Shown piece after piece: positions 43,773 to 52,721 of a DNA stretch of 64,000 nucleotides. The notes under the pieces were generated by a model that saw only the letters and a program-made list of their open reading frames with translations, searched no databases and had not been told where the DNA came from. The first letter of the stretch is position 1. The number at the start of each line of letters is the position of its first letter. Position numbers and translations under genes: made by a program. Source of the stretch: Paenibacillus sp. PCH8 (GTDB taxonomy: Bacteria > Bacillota > Bacilli > Paenibacillales > Paenibacillaceae); assembly GCF_002968835.1 (NCBI RefSeq), contig NZ_PKQK01000001.1:2294001-2358000 (forward strand), read 5' to 3'.

Positions 43773-46160
43773 TTGAGTTTGAATTGGAAGATAAATGTAC
43801 GTTTCAAAATGTTCACAGCCAAAGCGGCAACGGCAGCCATGGCAACATTGTTGCTTGCTTCGCAAACACCGGGTTATGCGGGGAGTGCAGCAGCCGCGCA
43901 AGCAGAACAGGTGACCGAAACAACGGGGGATCATGAACAACTAGACGCAACGAGCAATGACGTGCCCGAGGGAGCGAAAATCTCATCCAGGCAAGCCAGT
44001 GAAAATATATTTAAATTATTTCCATTATTAAAAAAAGCAACGATCTCATCTGCACGATTCGATTCACCTAATTCCTATCCACGACCAGATTACAAAGCGT
44101 GGGAGATCGGGTTCCAGATTACTCAGGGCAATCATACGATGGGATTCGGTGCAACCGTACATGCAGACACAGGGGAAGTGTTAAGTGTACATTTACCATC
44201 GGATATCATGGATAAGCATATCTCGGCATCCGATGTGAAGCTGACTAAGGCTGAAGCTGAAGAGAAAGCCGTGACATTTCTGTACCAAGCCATTCCCGGT
44301 CTGAAGGACAAGGAGTATGCTTCTCTTGGAGATCTCTATTCATCGATCGAACAACAATCATTGTTCGGCAGAACGGAGTATCGGTATGGTTACCAGTTAA
44401 AACATGACGGGTTGTTGTCTGACGCGGATACAGTCTACATAAATGTGGATGAAAGTGGCCTGGTAACAGGTTATTCACGGAGTACTACCGCAGCTAAATA
44501 TCCTTCATCGAAACCGGCAATCTCGGAAGAGAAGGCCAGACAGCAGTTTGAGAAACAGTTTGATGTGGAATTAGCCTATATCTCTAAAAATGGACTTTCT
44601 TCAAAGCTGGTTCAACCGTATTATCTCGGGTATGTGCCGAAGAATCACAGTATGGTTTCGCTTGAAGCGAATACATTGGATCGAATTGACCCGAGTACTG
44701 GAAAAGCTGTTGATGAAGAGTCTTTCGGGCACGATAAACCGCTGAAAGGCAGTGTAGCCTCTTTTGTCCCGGCAAACGGTCAGAGATTAAATGCACAACA
44801 GGCCGAGAATCTGGTCAAAAAGAACTTTGAACTTCCAAAGGGCTACAAGCTGGAGCACAGTCAGTTAAATAAAGGGCAGTATACCAGTCCGAATAATCAG
44901 GTCTGGAGTCTGAGCTGGAGTAACCGGAGTGCGAGCGCATCTTATATGTTTATGCGGGACATTTCAGCACAGGTGGATGCGACTACCGGACAGATCTACA
45001 GCTATAGCATGTATGATCGGATAGGGCCAGACGCCGAGCAGGAGAAGCCGTCTGAGGAAAAACAGGGCAAGACCATGACTCGGACGCAAGCCGAGAAACT
45101 GGCGATCAATACGGTCATTGCACTTATTCCGGATGCTACGAAGCAGCTACGGTTGTCTAACGTCACCGAGGTAGATGATGCTCGTACGTTTATGTTCCAG
45201 CGATACCTGAACGGGATTCCGGTCAATGGTGATTCGGCACAAGTACAGGTGCTGAACAACGGGACGATTAACGAATTCTATACGCACATGGCTGCAACGC
45301 CAGAACAACTGCCAACAGATGTTAAGCCTGCCCTCAGTCATGAGGAAGCCAAGGCAATCTATCTGAAAGACTTCAAGCTGAACCTGGCTTACTCTCGTCA
45401 TGGTGGATATAGCGTGAGTGGGCAGGCAATACCTCTTGGGATTAACCTTGCTTACATTCCCTCGCGAGGTGAGAATTCGCTCGATGGAAACGTTGAGGTA
45501 CTCGATGCCAACTCGGGAGAATGGACGCCGTTATACGGTAGCCCAAGCTCTGCAACAAAGGCTGATCTTACGGATATTGCGGGTCATGTGGCGGAAGCAG
45601 CTGTCCTTAATATGACACAACATGGCGTGTTGCTTGCTGATGAGCAGGGAAGGGTATTCCCGGATCGTGTCATCACTAGAGGAGACTGGTTTAACTATCT
45701 GGCAAGAGCACTTAATCCCAATATGGATATGTACTATAGTGGAGATGGTGCTGACAAGCTGTATGCCGACGTTACGCCAGACAGTCCCTATTATAAGGCT
45801 GTCCGTGCATTAATGGATCAGCGCTGGCTTGTCGGAGCGGACCCTGAACAGAATCTGAATCCGCAAGAAGAGATGACTCGTGAAGAATTGGCAGTGCTGC
45901 TCGTACGTATATTACGCTATGAGAAGCTGGCCGGATTCTACACGTTACCATCGGATCTTCCCAATGTCGCGGATGCCAGTGCCGTTACGAATAAGGGAGC
46001 TGTTTCCCTGAGTCTGAAAATGGGCTTGCTTCCTTCCATTGAAGGTCGGTTCATGCCAACACGCAAAGTGACAGTAGCTGAAGCGTCACAGGTATTGGAA
46101 CGGCTTGCCAAGCTTCAAGGCAAAACAGATACATTTATGAGTGGTAATCGTCTGTATTAG
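43773..46160 (+). CDS. Secreted YcdB/YcdC-domain protein with C-terminal SLH region
   Basis: About 795 residues. The basic N-terminus and hydrophobic stretch (AATAAMATLLLASQTPGYAGSAAA) form a signal peptide. The central part has three or more PepSY/YcdB-like repeats (KLTKAEAEEKAVTFLYQ, ISEEKARQQFEKQF, MTRTQAEKLAINTVIAL, LSHEEAKAIYL). The end resembles S-layer homology segments (FPDRVITRGDWFNYLARAL, MTREELAVLLVRILRYEKL, MPTRKVTVAEASQVLERL). It is probably anchored to the wall and may inhibit or chaperone proteases, as PepSY domains do. The TTG start at 43773 is preferred because GGGAGAGG lies just upstream. Confidence 0.85.
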   Translation: MSLNWKINVRFKMFTAKAATAAMATLLLASQTPGYAGSAAAAQAEQVTETTGDHEQLDATSNDVPEGAKISSRQASENIFKLFPLLKKATISSARFDSPNSYPRPDYKAWEIGFQITQGNHTMGFGATVHADTGEVLSVHLPSDIMDKHISASDVKLTKAEAEEKAVTFLYQAIPGLKDKEYASLGDLYSSIEQQSLFGRTEYRYGYQLKHDGLLSDADTVYINVDESGLVTGYSRSTTAAKYPSSKPAISEEKARQQFEKQFDVELAYISKNGLSSKLVQPYYLGYVPKNHSMVSLEANTLDRIDPSTGKAVDEESFGHDKPLKGSVASFVPANGQRLNAQQAENLVKKNFELPKGYKLEHSQLNKGQYTSPNNQVWSLSWSNRSASASYMFMRDISAQVDATTGQIYSYSMYDRIGPDAEQEKPSEEKQGKTMTRTQAEKLAINTVIALIPDATKQLRLSNVTEVDDARTFMFQRYLNGIPVNGDSAQVQVLNNGTINEFYTHMAATPEQLPTDVKPALSHEEAKAIYLKDFKLNLAYSRHGGYSVSGQAIPLGINLAYIPSRGENSLDGNVEVLDANSGEWTPLYGSPSSATKADLTDIAGHVAEAAVLNMTQHGVLLADEQGRVFPDRVITRGDWFNYLARALNPNMDMYYSGDGADKLYADVTPDSPYYKAVRALMDQRWLVGADPEQNLNPQEEMTREELAVLLVRILRYEKLAGFYTLPSDLPNVADASAVTNKGAVSLSLKMGLLPSIEGRFMPTRKVTVAEASQVLERLAKLQGKTDTFMSGNRLY

Positions 46161-46243
46161 ATTAGGAATTGCGAATAGATGCCCATGTGAATCATAGGAT
46201 TATGATAACGGGTAATCGTGATTTCATGTGACTGAAGATCAGG

Positions 46244-46269
46244 GAGACCTTCCATAGAAGGTCTCTTTT
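46244..46269 (+). terminator. Rho-independent terminator
   Basis: GAGACCTTC and GAAGGTCTC pair perfectly around CATA, followed by TTTTGATTTAATTTTT. Confidence 0.92.
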
Positions 46270-46362
46270 GATTTAATTTTTACAAAACTAGAAGAATGAT
46301 GACAGAACCTTTTGTGATACAATAGGGCGTGAGAACTTTGCGAAGAGGGGTGGGTTCCTTTC

Positions 46363-47490
46363 ATGGGCAAGAACGGGAAAAGAATGTTCACCATATTGCT
46401 GGCAGGCTGTCTGATTGCTGTTGCGTTACCACGTACGGTTGATCTGGATCAGCTGTATGCTGCATCGGGAACATCAGATATATCCTCGACCACGGATTTG
46501 CGCCAGACCTTGCTTACCGCAATGTCGCAGCGAACGGAGGAACTTGTTTTTACATACAAAGGCAATGTGAAAGGGCTCAAAAAACAATTGCAGACCTCCA
46601 TCGATGAGGCAATGAAGAGTGACCCCTATATTCAATATACCGTTAAAAGTTATGCATTTAATTATAAAGGTTCCAATGTGTCGGCCGAAGTCCATGTGAC
46701 TCTCTCGTACCGGGAGACGAAGGAACAGACCGATTATGTGAATCGTAAAGTGACGAATGTGTTGAAAGAAATGATCAAACCAGGCATGACGGATCATGAG
46801 AAAGTTAAAGTCATTCATGATTGGATTGTGCTTAACCTTTCTTATGATACCTCTTTGAAGAAGTACACAGCCTACGATGGGCTTGTTACGGGCAGTACCG
46901 TGTGTCAGGGATATTCACTACTGGCTTACCGGATGCTGGAGCGAGTGGGCATCGATAACCGGATTGTGGAAGGCACAGCGGGTGGGCAACTTCATGCCTG
47001 GAATCTTGTGAACCTGGGCGGAAAGTGGTACCACATGGATACGACCTGGGATGACCCTACCCCTGACCGTAAAGGGAAGGTCAGCCATAGCTATTATTTG
47101 CTGAGCGATGATGAGATGGCGCGTGACCATATTTGGACAGGCAAAGGCAAATACCCTGCTGCACCAGCTCCGTATCGGGAGGCGTTATTGAAGCTGGTGA
47201 AGGGCGGAGATCGCAACAAGGCCGCATATCAGAAGCTGTACTATGCTCTGGACTACTCGCTGTATGATGAACAGGATGCCGTGAAAGGCCATGCTGCGCT
47301 CAAGACTAAGGTTCAGAGTACGCTGAAGGAAGGCGGAACCTCGCTTACGTTCAGGTACAAGGGTACGGAGACTGGATTGATTGAAGATTTGCAGGATTTG
47401 TACCAGCTTGGTATGAAATCGATATCTTATTATGTGTCCAAAATGGAAGGAACCACGGATCTGCGAGTCAAGATTAACTGGACGCTCTAA
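46363..47490 (+). CDS. Secreted transglutaminase-like protein
   Basis: A 375-residue exported protein. The N-terminus has a hydrophobic signal (MFTILLAGCLIAVALP); LAGC looks like a lipobox but the hydrophobic stretch continues past it, so lipidation is doubtful. The transglutaminase triad is visible as GSTVCQGYSLLAYRML (Cys), GQLHAWNLV (His) and YHMDTTWDD (Asp), the layout of YebA/YuxL-type bacterial transglutaminase-like proteins that may cross-link or hydrolyse cell-surface peptides. The N- and C-terminal parts each contain a similar FTYKG/FRYKG segment, suggesting a duplicated flanking domain. Confidence 0.88.
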   Translation: MGKNGKRMFTILLAGCLIAVALPRTVDLDQLYAASGTSDISSTTDLRQTLLTAMSQRTEELVFTYKGNVKGLKKQLQTSIDEAMKSDPYIQYTVKSYAFNYKGSNVSAEVHVTLSYRETKEQTDYVNRKVTNVLKEMIKPGMTDHEKVKVIHDWIVLNLSYDTSLKKYTAYDGLVTGSTVCQGYSLLAYRMLERVGIDNRIVEGTAGGQLHAWNLVNLGGKWYHMDTTWDDPTPDRKGKVSHSYYLLSDDEMARDHIWTGKGKYPAAPAPYREALLKLVKGGDRNKAAYQKLYYALDYSLYDEQDAVKGHAALKTKVQSTLKEGGTSLTFRYKGTETGLIEDLQDLYQLGMKSISYYVSKMEGTTDLRVKINWTL

Positions 47491-47543
47491 ACCTGCTTGG
47501 ACACAGGAGCGAATCATGTGACACATCATTGTTTTGGAACAGG

Positions 47544-47570
47544 ACGCTCCGCTTGAGGAGCGTTCTTTTT
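47544..47570 (+). terminator. Rho-independent terminator after the transglutaminase gene
   Basis: ACGCTCC pairs with GGAGCGT, followed by TCTTTTT. Confidence 0.85.
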
Positions 47571-47870
47571 GTATGCAATGGAAGGCGTTGGATCATTGTC
47601 TATTTTTGGTATATGTCGCTTTGCTATTCTATTCTTTGGCGTATGCGAACACTACGCAGATGAGCGATACAGCATCAGAAGAAGAAGAAGAAGTAGCTAT
47701 GGCTGCATTGGGTCTAGACAAAAACATCCCCGTGGCGCTACAGAAGGAAGACTGCAACGACAGGGGGTGTTTTCTTAGATGGAGTCAGATCGTATCAACT
47801 TATATAGAAGCTTTCTGAAAGAAAGTTGTATTGTAAGCATAAGCTTCGTCTTCATTTCAAATATTTCCTC
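47571..47870. other. Gap between convergent genes with no supported gene
   Basis: About 300 bases between the transglutaminase terminator and the end of lysP. Two overlapping plus-strand frames are open. One would encode an 81-residue peptide with a hydrophobic start and a run of five Glu, beginning directly after a terminator and without a ribosome site. I see no reason to call a gene. Confidence 0.5.
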
Positions 47871-49355
47871 TTAGTGCTTGTCGGTTGGTGAATCCGTAGG
47901 TGTGAAATCACATTCCTGCAGCGGCACCACTTTGGTCTTCTTGATCCATTTATAACCGAGCCACAATACCAGGAACAACGGTACGCTCAGGTAAGCGACG
48001 ATTGCTCCGCTCCAATCAATCTGATCACCAGTGAATGCCTGGTAGTTCTGTCCGATGATCACGATAATACACAGGACAAAGGCGAAAATGGGCCCAAATG
48101 GGAACCAGCGTGCGCGGTAAGGCAGATCGCTCAGGTCCCTGCCTTGGGCAACGTATGCACGGCGGAAGCGATAATGACTTATGGCGATACCAAGCCAAGT
48201 GATAAAACCACACATACCGGATGCGTTCAGCAACCAGGTATACACAATGCCATCGCCGAACAGGGAGGCAAGGAATGCCAACATGCCAACGGCTGTCGTG
48301 AGCAACAGGGCATTCATCGGAATGCCTTTTTTGTTCAACTTGCCCAGGAAGCGAGGGGCTTTACCGTCACGGGCAAGAGCATAGAGAACCCGGCTTGAAG
48401 CATACATGCCTGAGTTGCCGGCAGAGAGTACAGAGGTCAGAATTACGGCATTCATGACGGAAGCCGCAATGGCGAGTCCAGCTTTCTCAAAGACCAGTGT
48501 AAACGGGCTGACGCCGATATTTTGCAGATCACCCTTGAGCAGATTCGGATGAGTGTACGGAATGATCAGACTGATCACGGTAATCGCCAAAATGTAAAAA
48601 ATCAAAATACGCCAGAATACTTGACGAATCGCACGCGGGACATTTTCACGCGGGTTCTCACTTTCACCGGCAGCTACACCAATAAGCTCGGTGCCCTGGA
48701 ATGAGAATCCGGCAGCCATGAACACACCCAATACAGCGAAGAATCCGCCATGGATCGGCGCATCACCTATGGTGAAGTTACTGAAACCCACTGCTTCTCC
48801 ACCCATAATACCGAAGATCATAAGCACGCCAACGGCCAGGAAGATGATAACGGTAGCTACCTTGATAATGGCGAACCAGTATTCGGATTCTCCGTACCCT
48901 TTGACAGACAGGACGTTCAAGGAAAAGATCAGCACGAGGAACAGCAAGCTCCATAACATGGATGAGCTGTCAGGGAACCAGTATTTGATAAGTACCGTGG
49001 CGGCGGCAAGCTCGGCAGCAATGGTCACGGCCCAGTTGTACCAGAAGTTCCAGCCCATGGCGAATCCAAGCGCGGGATCAACAAAACGTGCGGCATACGT
49101 ATTAAATGAACCGGAGTCCGGCATAAAGGTAGCAAGTTCACCAAGACTGGTCATCAGGAAATAGACCATGATGCCAACGGCCACATAGGCAATTAATGCT
49201 CCGCCAGGTCCTGCGGTGGAGATGGCAGTACCACTTGCGAGGAATAGCCCGGTACCGATTGAACCACCAAGGGCAATCATCGTCATGTGGCGTGCGCGTA
49301 ATCCTTTTTTCAGGGTAGGTTCGGTTGAGGTTGACGGGTTACTGCGGTCTTGCAT
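47871..49355 (-). CDS. lysP: Lysine-specific permease
   Basis: A 494-residue APC-family amino acid permease with 12 predicted spans. Long stretches match E. coli LysP from memory: ARHMTMIALGGSIGTGLF, FQGTELIGVAAGESENP, SAGNSGMYASSRVLYALA and ITWLGIAISHYRFRRAYV. It imports lysine with protons. GAAGGAGTG precedes the ATG. The identification is strengthened by the lysine riboswitch and terminator directly upstream. Confidence 0.95.
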   Translation of the reverse strand: MQDRSNPSTSTEPTLKKGLRARHMTMIALGGSIGTGLFLASGTAISTAGPGGALIAYVAVGIMVYFLMTSLGELATFMPDSGSFNTYAARFVDPALGFAMGWNFWYNWAVTIAAELAAATVLIKYWFPDSSSMLWSLLFLVLIFSLNVLSVKGYGESEYWFAIIKVATVIIFLAVGVLMIFGIMGGEAVGFSNFTIGDAPIHGGFFAVLGVFMAAGFSFQGTELIGVAAGESENPRENVPRAIRQVFWRILIFYILAITVISLIIPYTHPNLLKGDLQNIGVSPFTLVFEKAGLAIAASVMNAVILTSVLSAGNSGMYASSRVLYALARDGKAPRFLGKLNKKGIPMNALLLTTAVGMLAFLASLFGDGIVYTWLLNASGMCGFITWLGIAISHYRFRRAYVAQGRDLSDLPYRARWFPFGPIFAFVLCIIVIIGQNYQAFTGDQIDWSGAIVAYLSVPLFLVLWLGYKWIKKTKVVPLQECDFTPTDSPTDKH

Positions 49356-49408
49356 GGAAACACTCCTTCATTCGATATACTGATGTTTGCGATACCTTGA
49401 TTCATAAA

Positions 49409-49440
49409 CAAAAAAGACCGCAGGCATCAGCCTGCGGTCT
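49409..49440 (-). terminator. Riboswitch expression-platform terminator of lysP
   Basis: On the minus strand AGACCGCAGG pairs with CCTGCGGTCT around CTGATG, followed by a run of T. It lies between the aptamer and the lysP start, the usual place for lysine-controlled termination. Confidence 0.92.
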
Positions 49441-49524
49441 CTATATTCAATGTCCGCACCATGTCCCAGATGATTAAGATAGCTCAACACAGAAGAAATC
49501 ATACCTTCATCAAAGAATATGTAC

Positions 49525-49703
49525 TTCCGTGACAGTTCTGCGCCTTTCGACAGCAGCCCCAGCCCACCGGACCGTATAGAGGAACGTCCAGTGTGCTTCG
49601 GCGGGTACACCTTTCGGCTGATATCGTAGACGGCTCCTTAGCGCCTCCATCAGCGTACTGATCGCACCCGCGACCTCTACCTCACCATTAATGGATGAGG
49701 TGT
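49525..49703 (-). promoter_or_regulatory. Lysine riboswitch (L-box) aptamer
   Basis: Minus-strand leader of lysP. In order it shows GGTGAGGTAGAGGTCGCG, GATCAGTA, GGAGGCGCTAAGGAGCCG, AGCCGAAAGG, GGGCTGGGGCTGCTGTCGAA and GCAGAACTGTCACGG. These are the conserved blocks of the L-box five-way junction, with GTGA and TCAC closing helix P1. Lysine binding would favour the downstream terminator and shut off lysP. Confidence 0.93.
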
Positions 49704-49833
49704 ATCTATTGTCTATGAAATTATGACAACACAACTTAACACAGTGTGTCCTGTTTAGTAAACAGACAATCAGTATAACGCTCATGCTTTTCCAGTGCAA
49801 TGCCAATTGTTGGGTGTGAAGTCTGAAGAACGA

Positions 49834-50976
49834 CTACTCCTCTTTCTTGTTACGCCCAGCCATCTGCTGCCATACGGTTCCAGCAGCCTGTTCACCCGAT
49901 TCGATCCGCTCCAGAGCCATCTTGGCCTGTAGACTGACTTCAAATTCGGGATCATCTGCAGCAACTCGTAATGCTTGCTCAGCTTCTTCCGTTCCGACCT
50001 CATATAGAAAACGTGCAGCACGCCAGCGTACAAGTTTACTTTTATCGGATAATGTTGCTGTCATGGCTGGAGTGGCGGCAGGGTCACCGATATCTGACAA
50101 CGTATCCCCGGCAGTACGGCGTACCGCAGGAGAACTGTCTTGGAGCGCTGCATACAGCAGTTCCATCGCTTCCGGTGTACGAATGTCGCCCAGATATACC
50201 ACCGCCAAGCGGCGAATTTGCATTTTGTTGTCTTGCAGGGCATGGGCTACGAGGGACAGTCTTTCTGCCGTTGGCTCCATGCCGTCAAATGCCGCGTAGC
50301 GTACATTCCAGTCCTCGCTCCGCAAAGCCTCTTCAAGCTCGGCTCCATGCAATTGGCGACGGCGCTCTACGAACTCTTCTGATTTGGTGCCATGTTCAAT
50401 CGCCTGTTGGATGACCTGCTCCAGTCGTTCCGGAGGGTAGGCAGCTTCCAATTCCTGTTCCACTTCACGGGCGATGTCCGGTAATTCGCCATATCGAACG
50501 CCGTAATCACTTAGCTTGCGTTCTTTGATCATCGTTGCACTGGCAACTTCAGTAACGGCTTTGACAAAACGGTCCGACAGCGAAATTCGTTCTTCCTTGG
50601 CACCGGCTTTGACCCTGATTTGCATGGGAACGCCTCTGAAGAACTGAACGAATACCTGCGCTTCTCCGAAGTGCTCGCCTGAGCCATCTTCGGATTCGAT
50701 CCAGTCCAGGTCTATGCCTTGTTGTCCAAGGCGGTTCTGGACTTCGCCCAGAATGACGGACCACTCTGCATTACCTTTACGGTCGAGCGCCACGAAGTCT
50801 GTCGTGTGGAATACACTCTTTACTCCGGGGATGTGAAGCATCTGGCGAATGAACGCGGGGGCGGATCGTTCGTTGTCCAGTGTATATGTTCTACGAATCC
50901 CGTCCTCCAGACGTTCATCGAGATGCAGCATCATCGTATTTGGACTCGGTGTTGGTTCAATGGAAACAATATTCAT
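49834..50976 (-). CDS. CvfC/YpgR-like protein: NifU-N-type domain plus HEAT repeats
   Basis: A 380-residue soluble protein. The first about 90 residues (IEPTPSPNTMMLHLDERL, IPGVKSVFHTTDFVALDRK) match the small Nfu/NifU N-terminal domain. From about residue 205 there are HEAT/PBS-lyase-like repeats (VRYAAFDGMEPTAERLSLV, IRRLAVVYLGDIRTPEAMEL, VRRTAGDTLSDIGDPAATPA, VRWRAARFLYEVGTEEAEQA). This combination is that of conserved virulence factor C of Staphylococcus aureus and B. subtilis YpgR. Molecular role unknown; protein-protein scaffolding is likely. GGAGGTTACACC precedes the ATG. Confidence 0.88.
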   Translation of the reverse strand: MNIVSIEPTPSPNTMMLHLDERLEDGIRRTYTLDNERSAPAFIRQMLHIPGVKSVFHTTDFVALDRKGNAEWSVILGEVQNRLGQQGIDLDWIESEDGSGEHFGEAQVFVQFFRGVPMQIRVKAGAKEERISLSDRFVKAVTEVASATMIKERKLSDYGVRYGELPDIAREVEQELEAAYPPERLEQVIQQAIEHGTKSEEFVERRRQLHGAELEEALRSEDWNVRYAAFDGMEPTAERLSLVAHALQDNKMQIRRLAVVYLGDIRTPEAMELLYAALQDSSPAVRRTAGDTLSDIGDPAATPAMTATLSDKSKLVRWRAARFLYEVGTEEAEQALRVAADDPEFEVSLQAKMALERIESGEQAAGTVWQQMAGRNKKEE

Positions 50977-51111
50977 TGGTGTAACCTCCTAAGATACCAT
51001 ATTCATCCGTGATTTCCCGTATATTAAATCACGCAGGTATTCCTCTATTTTACATGAATGTGGTGAAACTGCGAAATCATCCTGGGGCCACGCAGATGTA
51101 ACAAAACCTTT

Positions 51112-51151
51112 CATGTGAAGAAGTGCGAAAATTGTTAACACTTCTTTCATG
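51112..51151. promoter_or_regulatory. Imperfect inverted repeat between the CvfC-like gene and the unknown gene
   Basis: CATGTGAAGAAGTG (51112-51125) and CACTTCTTTCATG (51139-51151) are near-perfect inverted arms around CGAAAATTGTTAA. The site lies in the 243-base divergent promoter region, about 70 bases before the gene at 51220. Confidence 0.35.
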
Positions 51152-51219
51152 TTCACGCACAAACATTTTTAAACGAAAGTTGACACAATAAGGGGAAGAA
51201 CCAACTGGAGGTTATACCT

Positions 51220-51636
51220 ATGGAACCCATTACCGTGCTTTCGGATGGAAAACGTCGTATTGCATATGAAAATATGATTCAACTGCTCAGGGAATGGATC
51301 GCTGAAGCTCCTGCAGGTTTGTCGTCGGAGACAGATCGGGGAGGTTGGGAAAACTCCCGCTTTTGTATTGTTGATTATCAGGTTGCTGAAGAAGCCGTGT
51401 CAGCAGCCAATGCCATTCGGGCGTTTATGCCCCAGATTCCGTTACTGGTCATTACCGATTTCAAATCGCTCATTCGCAAACGGCACCTGCAACAGATTAC
51501 AGGTACAGGGGAGATGAAGATGATTCTCTGGAACGAACAAGATCCGGATCATCTGATTAAGGACATGGAGCAGTATCTGCATTCCTCGCTGTACCCAACA
51601 CAAATAGCCACATCTCCGATCTTATCCATGCGATAA
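51220..51636 (+). CDS. Hypothetical 138-residue protein
   Basis: I do not recognise the family. The sequence alternates hydrophobic strands and charged helices (FCIVDYQVAEEAVSAANAIR, IPLLVITDFKSLIRKRHLQ, MKMILWNEQDPDHLIKDMEQ), reminiscent of a receiver-like alpha/beta fold without a clear phospho-acceptor set. ACTGGAGG precedes the ATG. The last codons and the stop lie inside a 20-bp perfect palindrome. It converges on the response regulator gene. Confidence 0.72.
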   Translation: MEPITVLSDGKRRIAYENMIQLLREWIAEAPAGLSSETDRGGWENSRFCIVDYQVAEEAVSAANAIRAFMPQIPLLVITDFKSLIRKRHLQQITGTGEMKMILWNEQDPDHLIKDMEQYLHSSLYPTQIATSPILSMR

Positions 51637-51651
51637 GATCGGAGATGTGGC
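51607..51651. terminator. 20-bp perfect palindrome over the stop codon, bidirectional terminator-like
   Basis: GCCACATCTCCGATCTTATC (51607-51626) and its exact complement (51632-51651) flank the loop CATGC. The stop TAA is at 51634-51636, so the hairpin arm encodes the C-terminal residues. There is no T tract on the plus-strand side. It lies between convergent genes. Confidence 0.6.
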
Positions 51652-51684
51652 CTGTAATATTCTAACTTCAATCATTGTATGAGA

Positions 51685-52382
51685 CTAGATCACATATTTA
51701 TAGCCTGTTCCCCAAACCGTTTTGATATAACGGGGTTCTTGGGATCAGGCTCAATTTTTTTGCGCAGGCTGGAGATATGTACATCAATGGTACGATCCAG
51801 ATAAGCTCGTTCGGAACCTTTGATGCGATCCATAAGCTCATTGCGGGTGAATACTTTGCCCGGATTCCGGTACAATTCCTTCATAATTTCAAACTCAATA
51901 TGAGTGACCTCAATTTCAACCCCATCCACAAACAGAGTCCTTCTGTACTCATTGACATTCACATGTCCTATAACTTCTGTCTGTTTGTCTTCCTTCACCG
52001 GCTTATCAGGATAGGAAATAGTCGATCTGCGCAATAATGCCTTGATTCTGGCATCCAGTTCTTTCAGGCTGAATGGCTTGCAGAGAAAATCATCCGCACC
52101 ATTATGCAATGCCCGAAGACGATCATTTAGCATTGTGCTGGCCGAGATCATCAGAATGGGTACTGTGGAGTGCTGGCGAAATGCATCTACGAGACCATTC
52201 CCATCCGTTTCGGGTAGCATCAGGTCCGTTACAACAATATCCGGCTGGAATTGGGGGAACAATTGAAGCGCCTCGCGGGCATGATGGACCCGTTCCGTTA
52301 TGTATCCTTCCTCCTCAAGAAAAAAAGCAATCATGTCGGCTAGATTTTTCTCATCTTCTATAAGAAGTACTTTGATAGTCAT
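51685..52382 (-). CDS. OmpR-family response regulator, C-terminal -1 frameshift at about 51732-51735
   Basis: A receiver domain (VLLIEDEKNLADMIAFFLEE, phospho-Asp in VVTDLMLPETDG, LMISAST, KPFSLKEL) plus a winged-helix DNA-binding domain (IEFEIMKELYRNPGKVFTRN, YLDRTIDVHISSLRKKIEPD). As read, the frame ends KNPVISKRFGEQAINM and stops at 51690. One more C in the CCCC run (GGGG at 51732-51735 on the plus strand) gives KNPRYIKTVWGTGYKYVI and a stop at 51685, the conserved OmpR ending. ATG 52382 has AGGAGTG upstream. It is divergent from the histidine kinase, its likely partner. Confidence 0.9.
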
Positions 52383-52680
52383 AAAGTCACACTCCTGGTG
52401 AAAATAATGTTTTGTTAAGAAAATACTAAAAAAATATTGTGATTTGTTAATAAATACTGCAAATTTTTTAATGTTTCTATCCCAGAATATAGGAAGTATA
52501 TGTAGACGGGAAGTTGGCTTTTTGATGAACTTCAATATTTTAACATGAATGCAGATTATTTTACGATCAATCAGAATTTCCCAGAGATTCATCAGGTACT
52601 AATTACAGTATAATGGATCAGAACGATTTGAGGGGAAAAAAGTGGATTGTATCCGCTGATTTTTATAGGAGGAACCTACG
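52383..52680. promoter_or_regulatory. Divergent AT-rich region between response regulator and kinase
   Basis: About 300 bases, very AT rich, with no gene that I can support. It must hold the promoters of both genes. A strong AGGAGGA site at 52667-52673 belongs to the kinase. Confidence 0.4.
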
Positions 52681-52721
52681 TTGTTGTTGAATAAAGAACG
52701 GAAATCCAGCTGTGAGGGCAG

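Noticed and set aside
47534-47818. Possible small acidic protein with a hydrophobic start
   Set aside because: It begins within or just after the transglutaminase terminator, has no ribosome site, and overlaps an equally open frame.
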